Notes under the pieces: generated by a model
Databases searched by the model: none
Seen by the model: only the letters and a program-made list of their open reading frames with translations
Told to the model about the DNA's origin: nothing
Position numbers and translations under genes: made by a program
In this document: piece after piece, positions 16,071 through 24,196 of the stretch
How positions within the stretch are numbered: the stretch's first letter is position 1
How the letters are laid out: every line of letters begins with the position of its first letter
NCBI GenBank assembly: GCA_900316615.1
Contig: ONDU01000027.1
Coordinates: 1-40,625, forward strand
Source of the DNA: an uncultured Eubacteriales bacterium
Lineage (GTDB): Bacteria > Bacillota > Clostridia > Oscillospirales > Acutalibacteraceae
Direction: 5' to 3'
DNA length: 40,625 nucleotides

Positions 16071-16103
16071 AAATACAGTAAAAATACAGTAAAAATACAG
16101 TGC
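16071..16103 (+). repeat. Three tandem 11-base repeats
   Basis: AAATACAGTAA occurs at 16071-16081 and 16082-16092, then AAATACAGTGC at 16093-16103. The 11-base period is close to one helical turn, so the copies face the same side of the DNA. They lie 10 bases after the lipoprotein stop and before the hairpin at 16124. Confidence 0.7.
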
Positions 16104-16123
16104 ATTGTGGTAATAAAATAGTT

Positions 16124-16157
16124 AGGCAATCAAAATAATTTTTTATTTTGATTGCCT
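16124..16157 (+). terminator. AT-rich hairpin between the lipoprotein gene and fab operon
   Basis: AGGCAATCAAAATAA (16124-16138) pairs perfectly with 16143-16157, loop TTTT. Only TATAAC follows, so the T-tract is poor. It may terminate the lipoprotein transcript or attenuate entry to the fab operon. Confidence 0.55.
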
Positions 16158-16253
16158 TATAACAGTCGTTTAAAAATCTGTATCCGCTTGAAATCTGACA
16201 AATGCCTTATGCAAAAAGCCGGGTGGAGCAGGATAAGAATGACAGGAGGAGTT

Positions 16254-16745
16254 ATGGAGGATTTTTTTTGCAAAAAGTTTAATGATAACCTGTCTTTAAG
16301 CTATGTTCTGTTTAACAGAGTTGAGCAAAATGTCTTTAACAGCTCAAAAAGATTTAATCTGTCCATAAGTGAGCTTTCTATGCTTGAGGCAATAAACAGA
16401 AGTCCCGTACACGGAAAAATGGTGGGGGATATAGCATGCGAGCTTATGATTACGCCGTCATCTGTCACGATAGCTGTAAACAGGCTGGAAAAGAAAGGCT
16501 ATGTTTTCAGAAAAAGAAGTGAAAGCGACGGAAGGCAGGTCTACGTTAATCTGACGGAGAAAGGCAGACATGCCGACAGAATATATAAACGCTTCCGAAA
16601 GAATATGGCAAGGGATATTCTGGAGGGAATGAGCGACTGCGAAAAGCTTACGCTCATAAAGTGTGTTGAGAGAATGAACAATTTTCTCCTTAACAGGATA
16701 AACAAGAGCATATTGAACAGAGATGGTCTGAAAAATACGGCATAA
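16254..16745 (+). CDS. fabT: MarR-family regulator of fatty acid synthesis (FabT-like)
   Basis: A 163-residue winged-helix regulator. The MarR core includes LSISELSMLEAIN, the recognition region GDIACELMITPSSVTIAVNRLEKKGYVFRKRSESDGRQVYVNLTEKG, and C-terminal dimer helices. As first gene of a fab cluster it matches FabT, which in streptococci represses fab genes with acyl-ACP as corepressor; that function is inferred from position. The strong AGGAGG ribosome binding site ends 4 bases before ATG 16254, so the longer open frame from 16152 is not used. The fabH start follows 22 bases after the stop. I could not identify the promoter or a clear FabT-type operator upstream. Confidence 0.85.
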   Translation: MEDFFCKKFNDNLSLSYVLFNRVEQNVFNSSKRFNLSISELSMLEAINRSPVHGKMVGDIACELMITPSSVTIAVNRLEKKGYVFRKRSESDGRQVYVNLTEKGRHADRIYKRFRKNMARDILEGMSDCEKLTLIKCVERMNNFLLNRINKSILNRDGLKNTA

Positions 16746-16767
16746 CCGGAAAGGAACAATATAAAAT

Positions 16768-17730
16768 ATGAGCTTTAGCATTTTAGGTACAGGAAAGGCT
16801 GTACCAGAATATGTTTTGACAAATGACGAGCTTTCTACAATGGTAGAAACAAGTGATGAATGGATTTCGACAAGAACCGGTATAAAAAAACGTCACATAT
16901 GCAAAGAGGAAACAATAACGGAGCTTTGCGTACAGGCAGCAGAGGAGGCTATGAGCAACGCAGGTGTTACGGCAAAGGAGCTTGATTTGATTATATGTGC
17001 TACGCTCAGAGGCGAGTATATTACACCGTCGCAGGCTTGTGTAGTTCAGAAAGAGTTAGGTGCGACCTGTCCTGCATTTGATATAAATGCAGCATGCTCA
17101 GGCTTTATATATGCACTGGACGTTGCGGCAGGCTTTTTTGCAAGAGGCAGAGTGAAAAAAGTTCTTGTAATTGCACTGGACAACCTTTCCAATATAGTCG
17201 ACTGGAAAGACAGAAATACCTGTGTGCTTTTCGGTGACGGAGGCGGAGCGGCAGTTCTCGGAGAGGGTGACTCACTTCTTTCCATTGAGATTACCGCAAA
17301 AGGCGATACCGATGTCCTGAAATGTCCTCACGGAGAAAACACCTCTCCTTTTTATAAGCATCCGTCAGAACACCCCTATCTCTATATGAACGGCCCTGAG
17401 GTTTACAAGTTTGCAGTTGTTTCTATGGTTAAGGGAATAAAACGTGCAATAAAAAATGCAGGTCTTAAGGAAGAGGATATAGACTGGGTTATACCTCATC
17501 AGGCAAATATAAGAATAATAGAAACAGCCGTTTCAAAGCTGAAAATACCGTCCGAAAGGTTTATACGCACTATTGCGGAATACGGAAACACCTCAGGCGG
17601 AAGCTGTGCAATAGCACTGGCTGACAGCGTAAGTCAGGGAAAATTTAAAAAGGGTGACAATATAGTATTCTGTGCTTTCGGCTCAGGTCTTACAACAGGA
17701 AGCTGTGTTATAAGATGGGATAAGGACTGA
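16768..17730 (+). CDS. fabH: 3-oxoacyl-[ACP] synthase III
   Basis: Starts fatty acid synthesis by condensing acetyl-CoA or a branched acyl-CoA with malonyl-ACP. In this 320-residue thiolase-fold protein the catalytic triad is visible: C110 (NAACSGF), H244 (PHQANIR) and N274 (GNTSGGS). TSDEWISTRTGI, a FabH N-terminal signature, is at residues 28-39. GGAAAGGAA precedes the ATG. In the very similar streptococcal cluster acpP follows fabH; here fabK follows after 45 bases. Confidence 0.95.
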   Translation: MSFSILGTGKAVPEYVLTNDELSTMVETSDEWISTRTGIKKRHICKEETITELCVQAAEEAMSNAGVTAKELDLIICATLRGEYITPSQACVVQKELGATCPAFDINAACSGFIYALDVAAGFFARGRVKKVLVIALDNLSNIVDWKDRNTCVLFGDGGGAAVLGEGDSLLSIEITAKGDTDVLKCPHGENTSPFYKHPSEHPYLYMNGPEVYKFAVVSMVKGIKRAIKNAGLKEEDIDWVIPHQANIRIIETAVSKLKIPSERFIRTIAEYGNTSGGSCAIALADSVSQGKFKKGDNIVFCAFGSGLTTGSCVIRWDKD

Positions 17731-17775
17731 CTGACACTGTAGTTATAATTTTGATTTGAAAGGAATTTATATATT

Positions 17776-18726
17776 ATGATTAGTACCCCGATAAATGAGA
17801 AGCTCGGAATAAAGTATCCTATATTCCAGGGCGGTATGGCTTGGGTTGCAGATGCTTCTCTTGCTTCGGCAGTAAGCAACGCAGGAGGTCTCGGCATAAT
17901 AGCTGCTATGAACTCCAACGGAGAACAGCTCAGAGCCGAAATAAAAAAATGCAAGGAGCTTACGGACAAGCCCTTCGGCGTAAACATAATGCTTATGAGT
18001 CCGTTCGTGGAGGAAACAGCAAGGGTTGTTGCAGAGGAAAAAATTCCTGTTGTCACAACAGGAGCAGGAAATCCAGCCAGATTTATGAATATGTGGCTGG
18101 AAGCAGGTATAAAGGTTATACCTGTAACTCCCTCGGTAACGCTTGCTAAAATGGCTCAGAAAAACGGTGCCTTTGCAGTAATCGCAGAGGGCGGAGAGTC
18201 AGGCGGTCATGTCGGCGATATAACAACTATGGCACTTGTTCCTCAGATATGCGATGCTGTGGATATTCCCGTTATCGCCGCAGGAGGAATAGGCGACGGA
18301 CGAGGCATAGCGGCTTCGTTTATGCTGGGAGCAGTCGGAGTGCAGGTAGGAACACGTTTTCTGGTCGCAGAAGAATGTACTATCAGCCCCGAATATAAAA
18401 AGAAAGTAATCAAAGCTAAGGATATAGATACAGTAGTGACGGGAAAACGTCTCGGACACCCTGTACGCTCGATAAAGAACGCATTTACAAGAGCCTATAC
18501 AAAATGCGAATACAACAGCAGCGAATATTCGGATGAACAGCTCGAGCAGATGGGTGTAGGTGTTCTCAGAAAAGCAGCAAGAGAGGGCGATGTATCAAAC
18601 GGCTGTGTTCTTGCAGGTCAGATTGCAGGTATGATAAAGAAAGAACAGCCTGCAAAGGAAATAATAGAAGAAATGTTCACAGAGGCTGAACAGGTGTTAG
18701 GCGGTGCTTCAAAGTGGGTAAAATAG
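17776..18726 (+). CDS. fabK: Enoyl-[ACP] reductase II, FMN-dependent
   Basis: Reduces trans-2-enoyl-ACP, the last step of each elongation cycle, and is the triclosan-insensitive alternative to FabI. The 316-residue barrel of the nitronate monooxygenase/FabK superfamily shows YPIFQGGMAWVADASLASAVSNAGGLG at the N-terminus, PFGVNIMLMSP, VVTTGAGNP, AEGGESGGHVG (FMN/active-site His region) and PVIAAGGIGDGRGIAASFMLGAVGVQVGTRF. The fab cluster context separates it from true nitronate monooxygenases. Its last 13 bases overlap the fabD start, so translation is probably coupled. Confidence 0.93.
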   Translation: MISTPINEKLGIKYPIFQGGMAWVADASLASAVSNAGGLGIIAAMNSNGEQLRAEIKKCKELTDKPFGVNIMLMSPFVEETARVVAEEKIPVVTTGAGNPARFMNMWLEAGIKVIPVTPSVTLAKMAQKNGAFAVIAEGGESGGHVGDITTMALVPQICDAVDIPVIAAGGIGDGRGIAASFMLGAVGVQVGTRFLVAEECTISPEYKKKVIKAKDIDTVVTGKRLGHPVRSIKNAFTRAYTKCEYNSSEYSDEQLEQMGVGVLRKAAREGDVSNGCVLAGQIAGMIKKEQPAKEIIEEMFTEAEQVLGGASKWVK

Positions 18727-19616
18727 CATTTGTTTTTTCGGGACAGGGTGCTCAGTACACAGGTATGGGCAGGGAGCTTTACGAATGTTCACCTGCCGCA
18801 AAAGCGGTTTTTGATATGGCGGACAGCATAAGAGAGGGTACTTCAAATCAGTGCTTTGAAGCCGACAAGGAAACTCTCAGTATAACAGTAAATACTCAGC
18901 CTTGTGTATTTACGGCAGACCTCGCCGCTGCTGCGGCAGTTGCCGAAAAGGGAATAAGACCTGATTATCTTGCAGGATTTTCACTGGGAGAAATCGCCGC
19001 TTTAGGTTTCGGCGGAGTTATGAGCTATGAGGAAGCGTTCCGTCTTGTATGCAAAAGAGGCGAGCTTATGGACAAAGCCGCAAAGGAAAATGAGGGTGCT
19101 ATGGTAGCCGTTATGAAGCTTACGCCCGAAAGGGTTGAGGAGCTTGCAAGGCAGTTTGACAGCACATACCCTGTAAACTACAACAGTCCTGCACAGACGG
19201 TTGTAGCTACCACTAAGGAAAACGCTGATAAGCTTGTTGAAGCTGTAAAGGCTGAAAAAGGCAAGGGGGTTAAGCTTGCAGTAAGCGGAGCATTCCACTC
19301 ACCGTTTATGAGAAGTGCCGCAGAGGGCTTAGGAGAGTACCTTGCTGACAAGGAACTGAAAACTCCCGAAATTCCCATATACAGCAATGTTACGGCACAG
19401 CCCTACAGCGGAGATATAAAGCAGCTTATAAAAGCTCAGGCAGAAAGTCCCGTACAGTGGCAGAAAACAGTAGAAAATCTCATAGCTGAGGGTGTAGATA
19501 CCTTTATAGAGGTAGGTGTCGGAAAGACGCTTGCAGGGCTTATAAAGAAAATAAATAAAGATGTCAGGGTGTTCAATGTTGAAAACAGTGAAACACTGGA
19601 AGCGTTGAATATTTGA
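18714..19616 (+). CDS. fabD: Malonyl-CoA:ACP malonyltransferase
   Basis: Loads malonyl groups onto acyl carrier protein. The 300-residue protein contains FSGQGAQYTGMGREL at the N-terminus, the nucleophile Ser90 in AGFSLGEIAAL, and the catalytic His194 in GAFHSPFM. The usual GHSLGE motif has Phe in place of the His next to the nucleophile. Translation starts at a GTG inside the end of fabK with only a weak AGGCGG site, consistent with coupled translation. No acpP lies beside it. Confidence 0.93.
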   Translation: MGKIAFVFSGQGAQYTGMGRELYECSPAAKAVFDMADSIREGTSNQCFEADKETLSITVNTQPCVFTADLAAAAAVAEKGIRPDYLAGFSLGEIAALGFGGVMSYEEAFRLVCKRGELMDKAAKENEGAMVAVMKLTPERVEELARQFDSTYPVNYNSPAQTVVATTKENADKLVEAVKAEKGKGVKLAVSGAFHSPFMRSAAEGLGEYLADKELKTPEIPIYSNVTAQPYSGDIKQLIKAQAESPVQWQKTVENLIAEGVDTFIEVGVGKTLAGLIKKINKDVRVFNVENSETLEALNI

Positions 19617-19636
19617 ATTTGTGGAGGACGTAAAAA

Positions 19637-20380
19637 ATGAGTTTGGAAAATAAGACAGCGGTAGTAACAGGTGCTTCAAGGGGAATAGGTCTTGCTGTGG
19701 CAAAGAAGCTTGCCGGGCAGGGAGCAAATATCGCCATTCTTTACGTTGGAAAGGAAGAAGAGGGCGAAAATGCTAAAAAAGAGGTGGAAGCTCTCGGTGT
19801 AAAGGTTGGTCTTTACTACTGCGATGTTTCAGACTTTGAGGAATCAAAGGCAACAGTCGCTAAGATTATAGAAGAATTCGGACAGATAGATATTCTCGTA
19901 AATAACGCAGGTATCGTAAGAGATAAGCTTGTTCTCAAAATGGAAGAGGCAGACTTTGACGCTGTTATAAATGTAAACCTCAAAGGGACTTTCAATATGA
20001 TAAAGCACACTTACAGTCACTTTATGAAAAAGCGTGCAGGAAGAATTGTAAATGTAGCTTCAGTAGTAGGTATAAACGGAAATGCAGGTCAGGCCAATTA
20101 TTCAGCCTCAAAGGCAGGAGTAATCGCACTTACAAAATCCGTTGCAAAGGAGCTTGCAGGCAGAGGCGTAACCGTAAATGCGGTAGCTCCCGGCTATATA
20201 ATCACAGATATGACAAACGCTCTCAGCGACAAGGTAAAAGAGCAGATAGAAAGTGCTATCCCTATGAAGAAAAGGGGACTTCCCGAGGACGTTGCAAATG
20301 CAATTTCATTTTTATGTTCGGACGATGCCTCATATATCACAGGTGAGGTTATTCGTGTAGACGGCGGTATGGCAATGTAA
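19637..20380 (+). CDS. fabG: 3-oxoacyl-[ACP] reductase
   Basis: NADPH-dependent reduction of 3-oxoacyl-ACP. The 247-residue short-chain dehydrogenase shows TGASRGIG (about residues 10-17), NNAGIVRD, the catalytic Ser in NVASVVG, the YSASKAG Tyr/Lys pair, and APGYIITDMT. GGAGG lies at a normal distance from the ATG. It lies between fabD and fabF, with short gaps. Confidence 0.96.
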   Translation: MSLENKTAVVTGASRGIGLAVAKKLAGQGANIAILYVGKEEEGENAKKEVEALGVKVGLYYCDVSDFEESKATVAKIIEEFGQIDILVNNAGIVRDKLVLKMEEADFDAVINVNLKGTFNMIKHTYSHFMKKRAGRIVNVASVVGINGNAGQANYSASKAGVIALTKSVAKELAGRGVTVNAVAPGYIITDMTNALSDKVKEQIESAIPMKKRGLPEDVANAISFLCSDDASYITGEVIRVDGGMAM

Positions 20381-20415
20381 TATTATGCTTTGCCGTTTTG
20401 GAAAGGAGATTTGAT

Positions 20416-21648
20416 ATGAAGCGAGTAGTAGTTACGGGAATAGGGTGTGTTACACCTGTCGGAAACGATGTTGAAACAACCTGGAACAATCTTGTAAACG
20501 GAGTATGCGGTATAGGAAAAATAACCGCTTTCGATATAGGCGACTGCAAGGCTAAGGTCGCAGGTGAGGTAAAAGACTTTGACCCGCTTAAATATATAGA
20601 AAAAAGAGAGCTGAGAAAAACAGACAGATATGTTCAGCTTGCACTTGCTGCAGCTCAGCAGGCAGTTGACGACAGCGGTATTATGGGTAATGTAGATGAA
20701 AACCGTTTCGGTGTGTATGTAGGCTCAGGTGTTGGCGGTATGCAGACATTCTATGACAACAGTGTTGCATTCTATACGGGCGGTTCAAGAAAGGTTTCAC
20801 CTCACTTTATACCTATGATGATTTCAAACATAGCAGCAGGACAGGTTGCCATAAGATTTAAGGCTAAGGGTGTGTGTATACCTATAGTTACAGCCTGTTC
20901 AACAGGTACTCACGAACTCGGTGAAGCTTACCTTGCAATCAAAAACGGTCTTGCAGATGCAATTATAGCAGGCGGCAGCGAAGCAGCTATAACTCCTCTG
21001 ACAGTTGCAGGCTTTGCAAACTGCAAGGCTCTGACTCTTGTTGACGACCCCGAAAAGGCTTCCATACCCTTTGACAAAAACAGAAGCGGTTTTGTTCTGG
21101 GTGAGGGTGCAGGCATACTCGTTCTTGAGGAGTATGAACACGCAAAGGCAAGAGGTGCTAAAATTTATGCTGAATTTGTCGGTTACGGCAATACCTGCGA
21201 TGCTTACCACGTTACTCAGCCTGACCCCGATGCAGAAGGAAGTGCAAGAGCATTCAAGCTTGCTTTCGAGGACGCTGCTCTTAAAGATGACGAAAAATTA
21301 TATATAAACGCTCACGGAACAAGCACTCCCCTGAATGACAAGGGCGAAACAAAGGCTATAAAAATGGCTCTGGGTGACAAAGCTTACGATACTCTCATAA
21401 GCTCCACTAAATCCATGACAGGTCATATGCTCGGTGCTACGGGCGGTGTTGAGGCTATTGCGGCTGTACTGGCTCTGAAAAACGGAGTAATACCTCCAAC
21501 CATTCACCTCAATGAACCTGATGAGCTTTGTGACCTCAACTATGTACCCAACAAGGCGGTAAAGGAAAATATTGATGTTTCCGCATCGTCTACACTTGGC
21601 TTCGGCGGTCATAATGCCGTTATCGTATTCAGAAAGCTTTCAGAGTGA
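20416..21648 (+). CDS. fabF: 3-oxoacyl-[ACP] synthase II
   Basis: Elongating condensing enzyme. The 410-residue protein carries the Cys-His-His triad: C161 in TACSTGTHELGE, H300 in NAHGTSTPLND, and H337 in KSMTGHMLGATGG. The N-terminus is RVVVTGIGCVTPVGN. A TTG at 20398 is in frame, but AAAGGAG (20402-20408) lies between it and ATG 20416, so the ATG is the start. The next gene, accB, is 184 bases away, separated by a three-hairpin element that could act within the operon transcript. Confidence 0.95.
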   Translation: MKRVVVTGIGCVTPVGNDVETTWNNLVNGVCGIGKITAFDIGDCKAKVAGEVKDFDPLKYIEKRELRKTDRYVQLALAAAQQAVDDSGIMGNVDENRFGVYVGSGVGGMQTFYDNSVAFYTGGSRKVSPHFIPMMISNIAAGQVAIRFKAKGVCIPIVTACSTGTHELGEAYLAIKNGLADAIIAGGSEAAITPLTVAGFANCKALTLVDDPEKASIPFDKNRSGFVLGEGAGILVLEEYEHAKARGAKIYAEFVGYGNTCDAYHVTQPDPDAEGSARAFKLAFEDAALKDDEKLYINAHGTSTPLNDKGETKAIKMALGDKAYDTLISSTKSMTGHMLGATGGVEAIAAVLALKNGVIPPTIHLNEPDELCDLNYVPNKAVKENIDVSASSTLGFGGHNAVIVFRKLSE

Positions 21649-21673
21649 TTTATGCACTTTGCTGCGTCTTTTC

Positions 21674-21782
21674 GGTGCGACCCGCCTGACAATTTTCCAA
21701 GGAAAATTGTCGGAAGGAATTTTAAAAAAATTCCTTCCATAAAAAATTTTCAAAGAAAATTTTTTATACGGCGGGTCGCACC
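21674..21782. repeat. Closed three-hairpin element of different sequence
   Basis: A perfect 13-bp closing stem, GGTGCGACCCGCC (21674-21686) with 21770-21782, encloses three perfect hairpins: GACAATTTTCC (21688-21698) with 21701-21711; GGAAGGAATTTT (21712-21723) with 21727-21738; and ATAAAAAATTTTC (21739-21751) with 21755-21767. The plan matches the GCGATTGCAG family but no sequence is shared. It lies between fabF and accB. Confidence 0.85.
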
Positions 21783-21832
21783 TGTGAGGCGGTATATCAG
21801 ACCTAAATAAAAAATACAGGGGAATTGGAACA

Positions 21833-22285
21833 ATGTATAATATAGATGAAATAAAAGAGCTTATACAGGCTCTTGACAATTCAAAGCTTACAGATTTGGA
21901 GATTACAGGAGAAAAAGGGGAGAAGCTTTGTCTTAAAAAGAAAACAGAGAAAGCTTCCTCAACACCTGCTGCGGCAGTAACTTTGCAGGAGGTTCAGACA
22001 GCTGAAAATGCAGTAAGCGGAGCTGTTGAGGAAAAATCGGAAAAATCTGACGGCAGAACAATAGACTGTCCCATGGTGGGAGTATTCTATGCAGCGTCAT
22101 CACCCGATGCAGAGCCTTATGTAAGCATCGGCTCAAAAGTTAAGAAAGGTGACGTAGTATGTATAATAGAGGCTATGAAGCTTATGAATGAGGTAGTTGC
22201 TTCGGAGAGCGGAACAGTTACCGAAATTTTGGCTGAAAACGGAGATTTGGTTGAATTCGGACAGCCTTTATTCGTTATAGAATAA
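21833..22285 (+). CDS. accB: Biotin carboxyl carrier protein of acetyl-CoA carboxylase
   Basis: Carries carboxybiotin between AccC and AccD/AccA. The 150-residue protein has an N-terminal segment (IDEIKELIQALDNSKLTDLEI), an Ala/Glu/Ser-rich linker at about 38-75, and a C-terminal biotinyl domain with the biotin-accepting Lys116 in IIEAMKLMNEV. The ribosome binding site is a moderate AGGGGAA. It is the first gene after the three-hairpin element and is followed at short spacing by fabZ. Confidence 0.95.
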   Translation: MYNIDEIKELIQALDNSKLTDLEITGEKGEKLCLKKKTEKASSTPAAAVTLQEVQTAENAVSGAVEEKSEKSDGRTIDCPMVGVFYAASSPDAEPYVSIGSKVKKGDVVCIIEAMKLMNEVVASESGTVTEILAENGDLVEFGQPLFVIE

Positions 22286-22325
22286 TTACCGCAGTTAAAA
22301 ATAAATCTCAGAGGTAAACAAAGAT

Positions 22326-22745
22326 ATGAATCAGGAAGAAATAAAGAAGATAATTCCTCACAGGGACAATATGCTTCTTGTAGAGGAAGCCGAAAAGATA
22401 GACGACGTAACAGCAAAGGGAAAATATACGGTAAAGGGAGATGAATTTTTCCTTAAAGGACATTTTCCGGGAAACCCTGTAGTACCCGGTGTAATTCTCT
22501 GCGAGATGATGGCACAGGCAAGCTGCGTACTTATTTCGGGCGAGGGTGTAAGGTCTACTCCGTATTTTTCAAAGATGGACAACGTAAAGTTTAAAAACAA
22601 GGTTTTGCCGGGCGATACATTGGAAACTACCTGTACACTCACAAAGAGCAAGGGCGTATTTTATTTTATCTCAGCCAAGGGATATGTAAGGGATAAGCTC
22701 TGTGTTCAGGCAGATTTTACGGTTGCGGTTATTCCCGAGGAGTAA
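22326..22745 (+). CDS. fabZ: 3-hydroxyacyl-[ACP] dehydratase
   Basis: Dehydrates 3-hydroxyacyl-ACP to trans-2-enoyl-ACP. This 139-residue hotdog-fold protein has the catalytic His46 in KGHFPGNPVVPGV and Glu60 in ILCEMMAQA, plus PHRDNMLLVEE at the N-terminus. There is only one dehydratase in the cluster and no fabM-type isomerase beside it. It lies between accB and accC, as in streptococci. Confidence 0.95.
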   Translation: MNQEEIKKIIPHRDNMLLVEEAEKIDDVTAKGKYTVKGDEFFLKGHFPGNPVVPGVILCEMMAQASCVLISGEGVRSTPYFSKMDNVKFKNKVLPGDTLETTCTLTKSKGVFYFISAKGYVRDKLCVQADFTVAVIPEE

Positions 22746-22790
22746 CAAAAAATTATATCTGCGTCAATCTTAGTACAGTTGGGAGTGTAG

Positions 22791-24146
22791 ATGTTGTTTT
22801 CAAAGATATTGATAGCCAACCGTGGAGAAATTGCGGTAAGAATAATAAGAGCCTGCCGCGAAATGGGTATATCTACAGTAGCGATATATTCCGAGGCGGA
22901 CAGGGATGCAATGCATGTACAGCTTGCAGACGAAAGCTACTGTGTCGGGGGAGCGTCTGTTTCGGAAAGCTATCTGAATATGGCAGCAATACTGACTTTG
23001 GCAGTTGCTACGGGAGCACAGGCAATCCATCCCGGATACGGGCTGCTGTCGGAAAATGCAAAGTTTGTTTCGTTATGCGAGCAGTGCAACATAAAATTCA
23101 TAGGTCCTACTTCAAAAATGATAAGTCTGCTTGGGGACAAGGACACTGCAAGAAAAACAATGAGAGCGGCAGGAGTTCCCGTAACCCCCGGCTGCGATAT
23201 AGTTGAGGATTTAAGCACAGCCCGTGAAAAAGCAATGGAGATAGGTTTTCCGCTGCTTATAAAGGCACGTTCGGGCGGAGGCGGAAGAGGAATAAGGCTT
23301 GTAAATTCTATGGAGGAGTTTGACAATGCATATAATTCAGCGTCAAGCGAGGCACAGTCGGCATTCGGTGACGGTGCCGTATATATGGAAAAGTTCCTGA
23401 AGCCCGTAAAGCATATAGAAATGCAGCTTCTGTGTGACAGATACGGAAACGTTATCTGTCTTGGCGAGCGTGAATGTTCCGTCCAGAGAAAAAATCAGAA
23501 GCTTATAGAGGAAAGTCCGTCCCCCGCTGTTACACCCGACATCAGAAAGGAAATGATGGAGGCTGCAAAAAAAGCGGCACTCGCCGTAAATTACGAAAGC
23601 GTCGGAACAGTAGAGTTTCTGCTCGACAGCGACAACAATTTCTATTTTATGGAAATGAATACAAGACTTCAGGTTGAGCATCCTGTTACGGAAATGGTAA
23701 CAGGACTTGACCTTGTTCAGTGGCAGATACGAATTGCAGCAGGAGCTATTCTTACAATAACGCAGGACAGGGTATTCATTCACGGACACGCTATAGAATG
23801 CAGAATAAATGCCGAAAATCCCGATGAAAATTTCCGTCCCTCATGCGGAACAATAACGAAGCTTCATATTCCGGGAGGGCCTTCTGTAAGATTTGATACT
23901 GCCATATATCAGGATTATTCCATACCGCCGTATTACGATTCCATGATAGGAAAGCTGATAGTTCAGGCACGTACAAGGGATTACGCAATAAGGAAAATGA
24001 AAATGGCTCTCAGTGAGCTTAATATTCACGGAGTTGAGCATAACAGAAATCTGCAGATTGATATTTTGTCCGACAGGAAATTTGTGGACGGTACGTATAC
24101 TACAGATTTTATGGAAAATCGTGAAAATAACAAAAAGATGAAATAA
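22791..24146 (+). CDS. accC: Biotin carboxylase subunit of acetyl-CoA carboxylase
   Basis: ATP-dependent carboxylation of AccB biotin. The 451-residue ATP-grasp enzyme shows KILIANRGEIAVRIIRACRE at the N-terminus, the ATP-binding loop KARSGGGGRGIRLV, KHIEMQLLCDRYGNVICLGERECS, and the MEMNTRLQVEHPVTE active-site strand with the catalytic Arg. Its length is typical for a stand-alone AccC. Promoter elements are not evident in the 45-base gap after fabZ, so it is read as part of the operon. Confidence 0.96.
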   Translation: MLFSKILIANRGEIAVRIIRACREMGISTVAIYSEADRDAMHVQLADESYCVGGASVSESYLNMAAILTLAVATGAQAIHPGYGLLSENAKFVSLCEQCNIKFIGPTSKMISLLGDKDTARKTMRAAGVPVTPGCDIVEDLSTAREKAMEIGFPLLIKARSGGGGRGIRLVNSMEEFDNAYNSASSEAQSAFGDGAVYMEKFLKPVKHIEMQLLCDRYGNVICLGERECSVQRKNQKLIEESPSPAVTPDIRKEMMEAAKKAALAVNYESVGTVEFLLDSDNNFYFMEMNTRLQVEHPVTEMVTGLDLVQWQIRIAAGAILTITQDRVFIHGHAIECRINAENPDENFRPSCGTITKLHIPGGPSVRFDTAIYQDYSIPPYYDSMIGKLIVQARTRDYAIRKMKMALSELNIHGVEHNRNLQIDILSDRKFVDGTYTTDFMENRENNKKMK

Positions 24147-24196
24147 ATAATGCGTGATACATATTTATTTATATAATACAGATTGGATTGTGGATT

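Noticed and set aside
16152-16253. N-terminal extension of FabT
   Set aside because: AGGAGG immediately precedes ATG 16254, and the extension is unlike MarR proteins.
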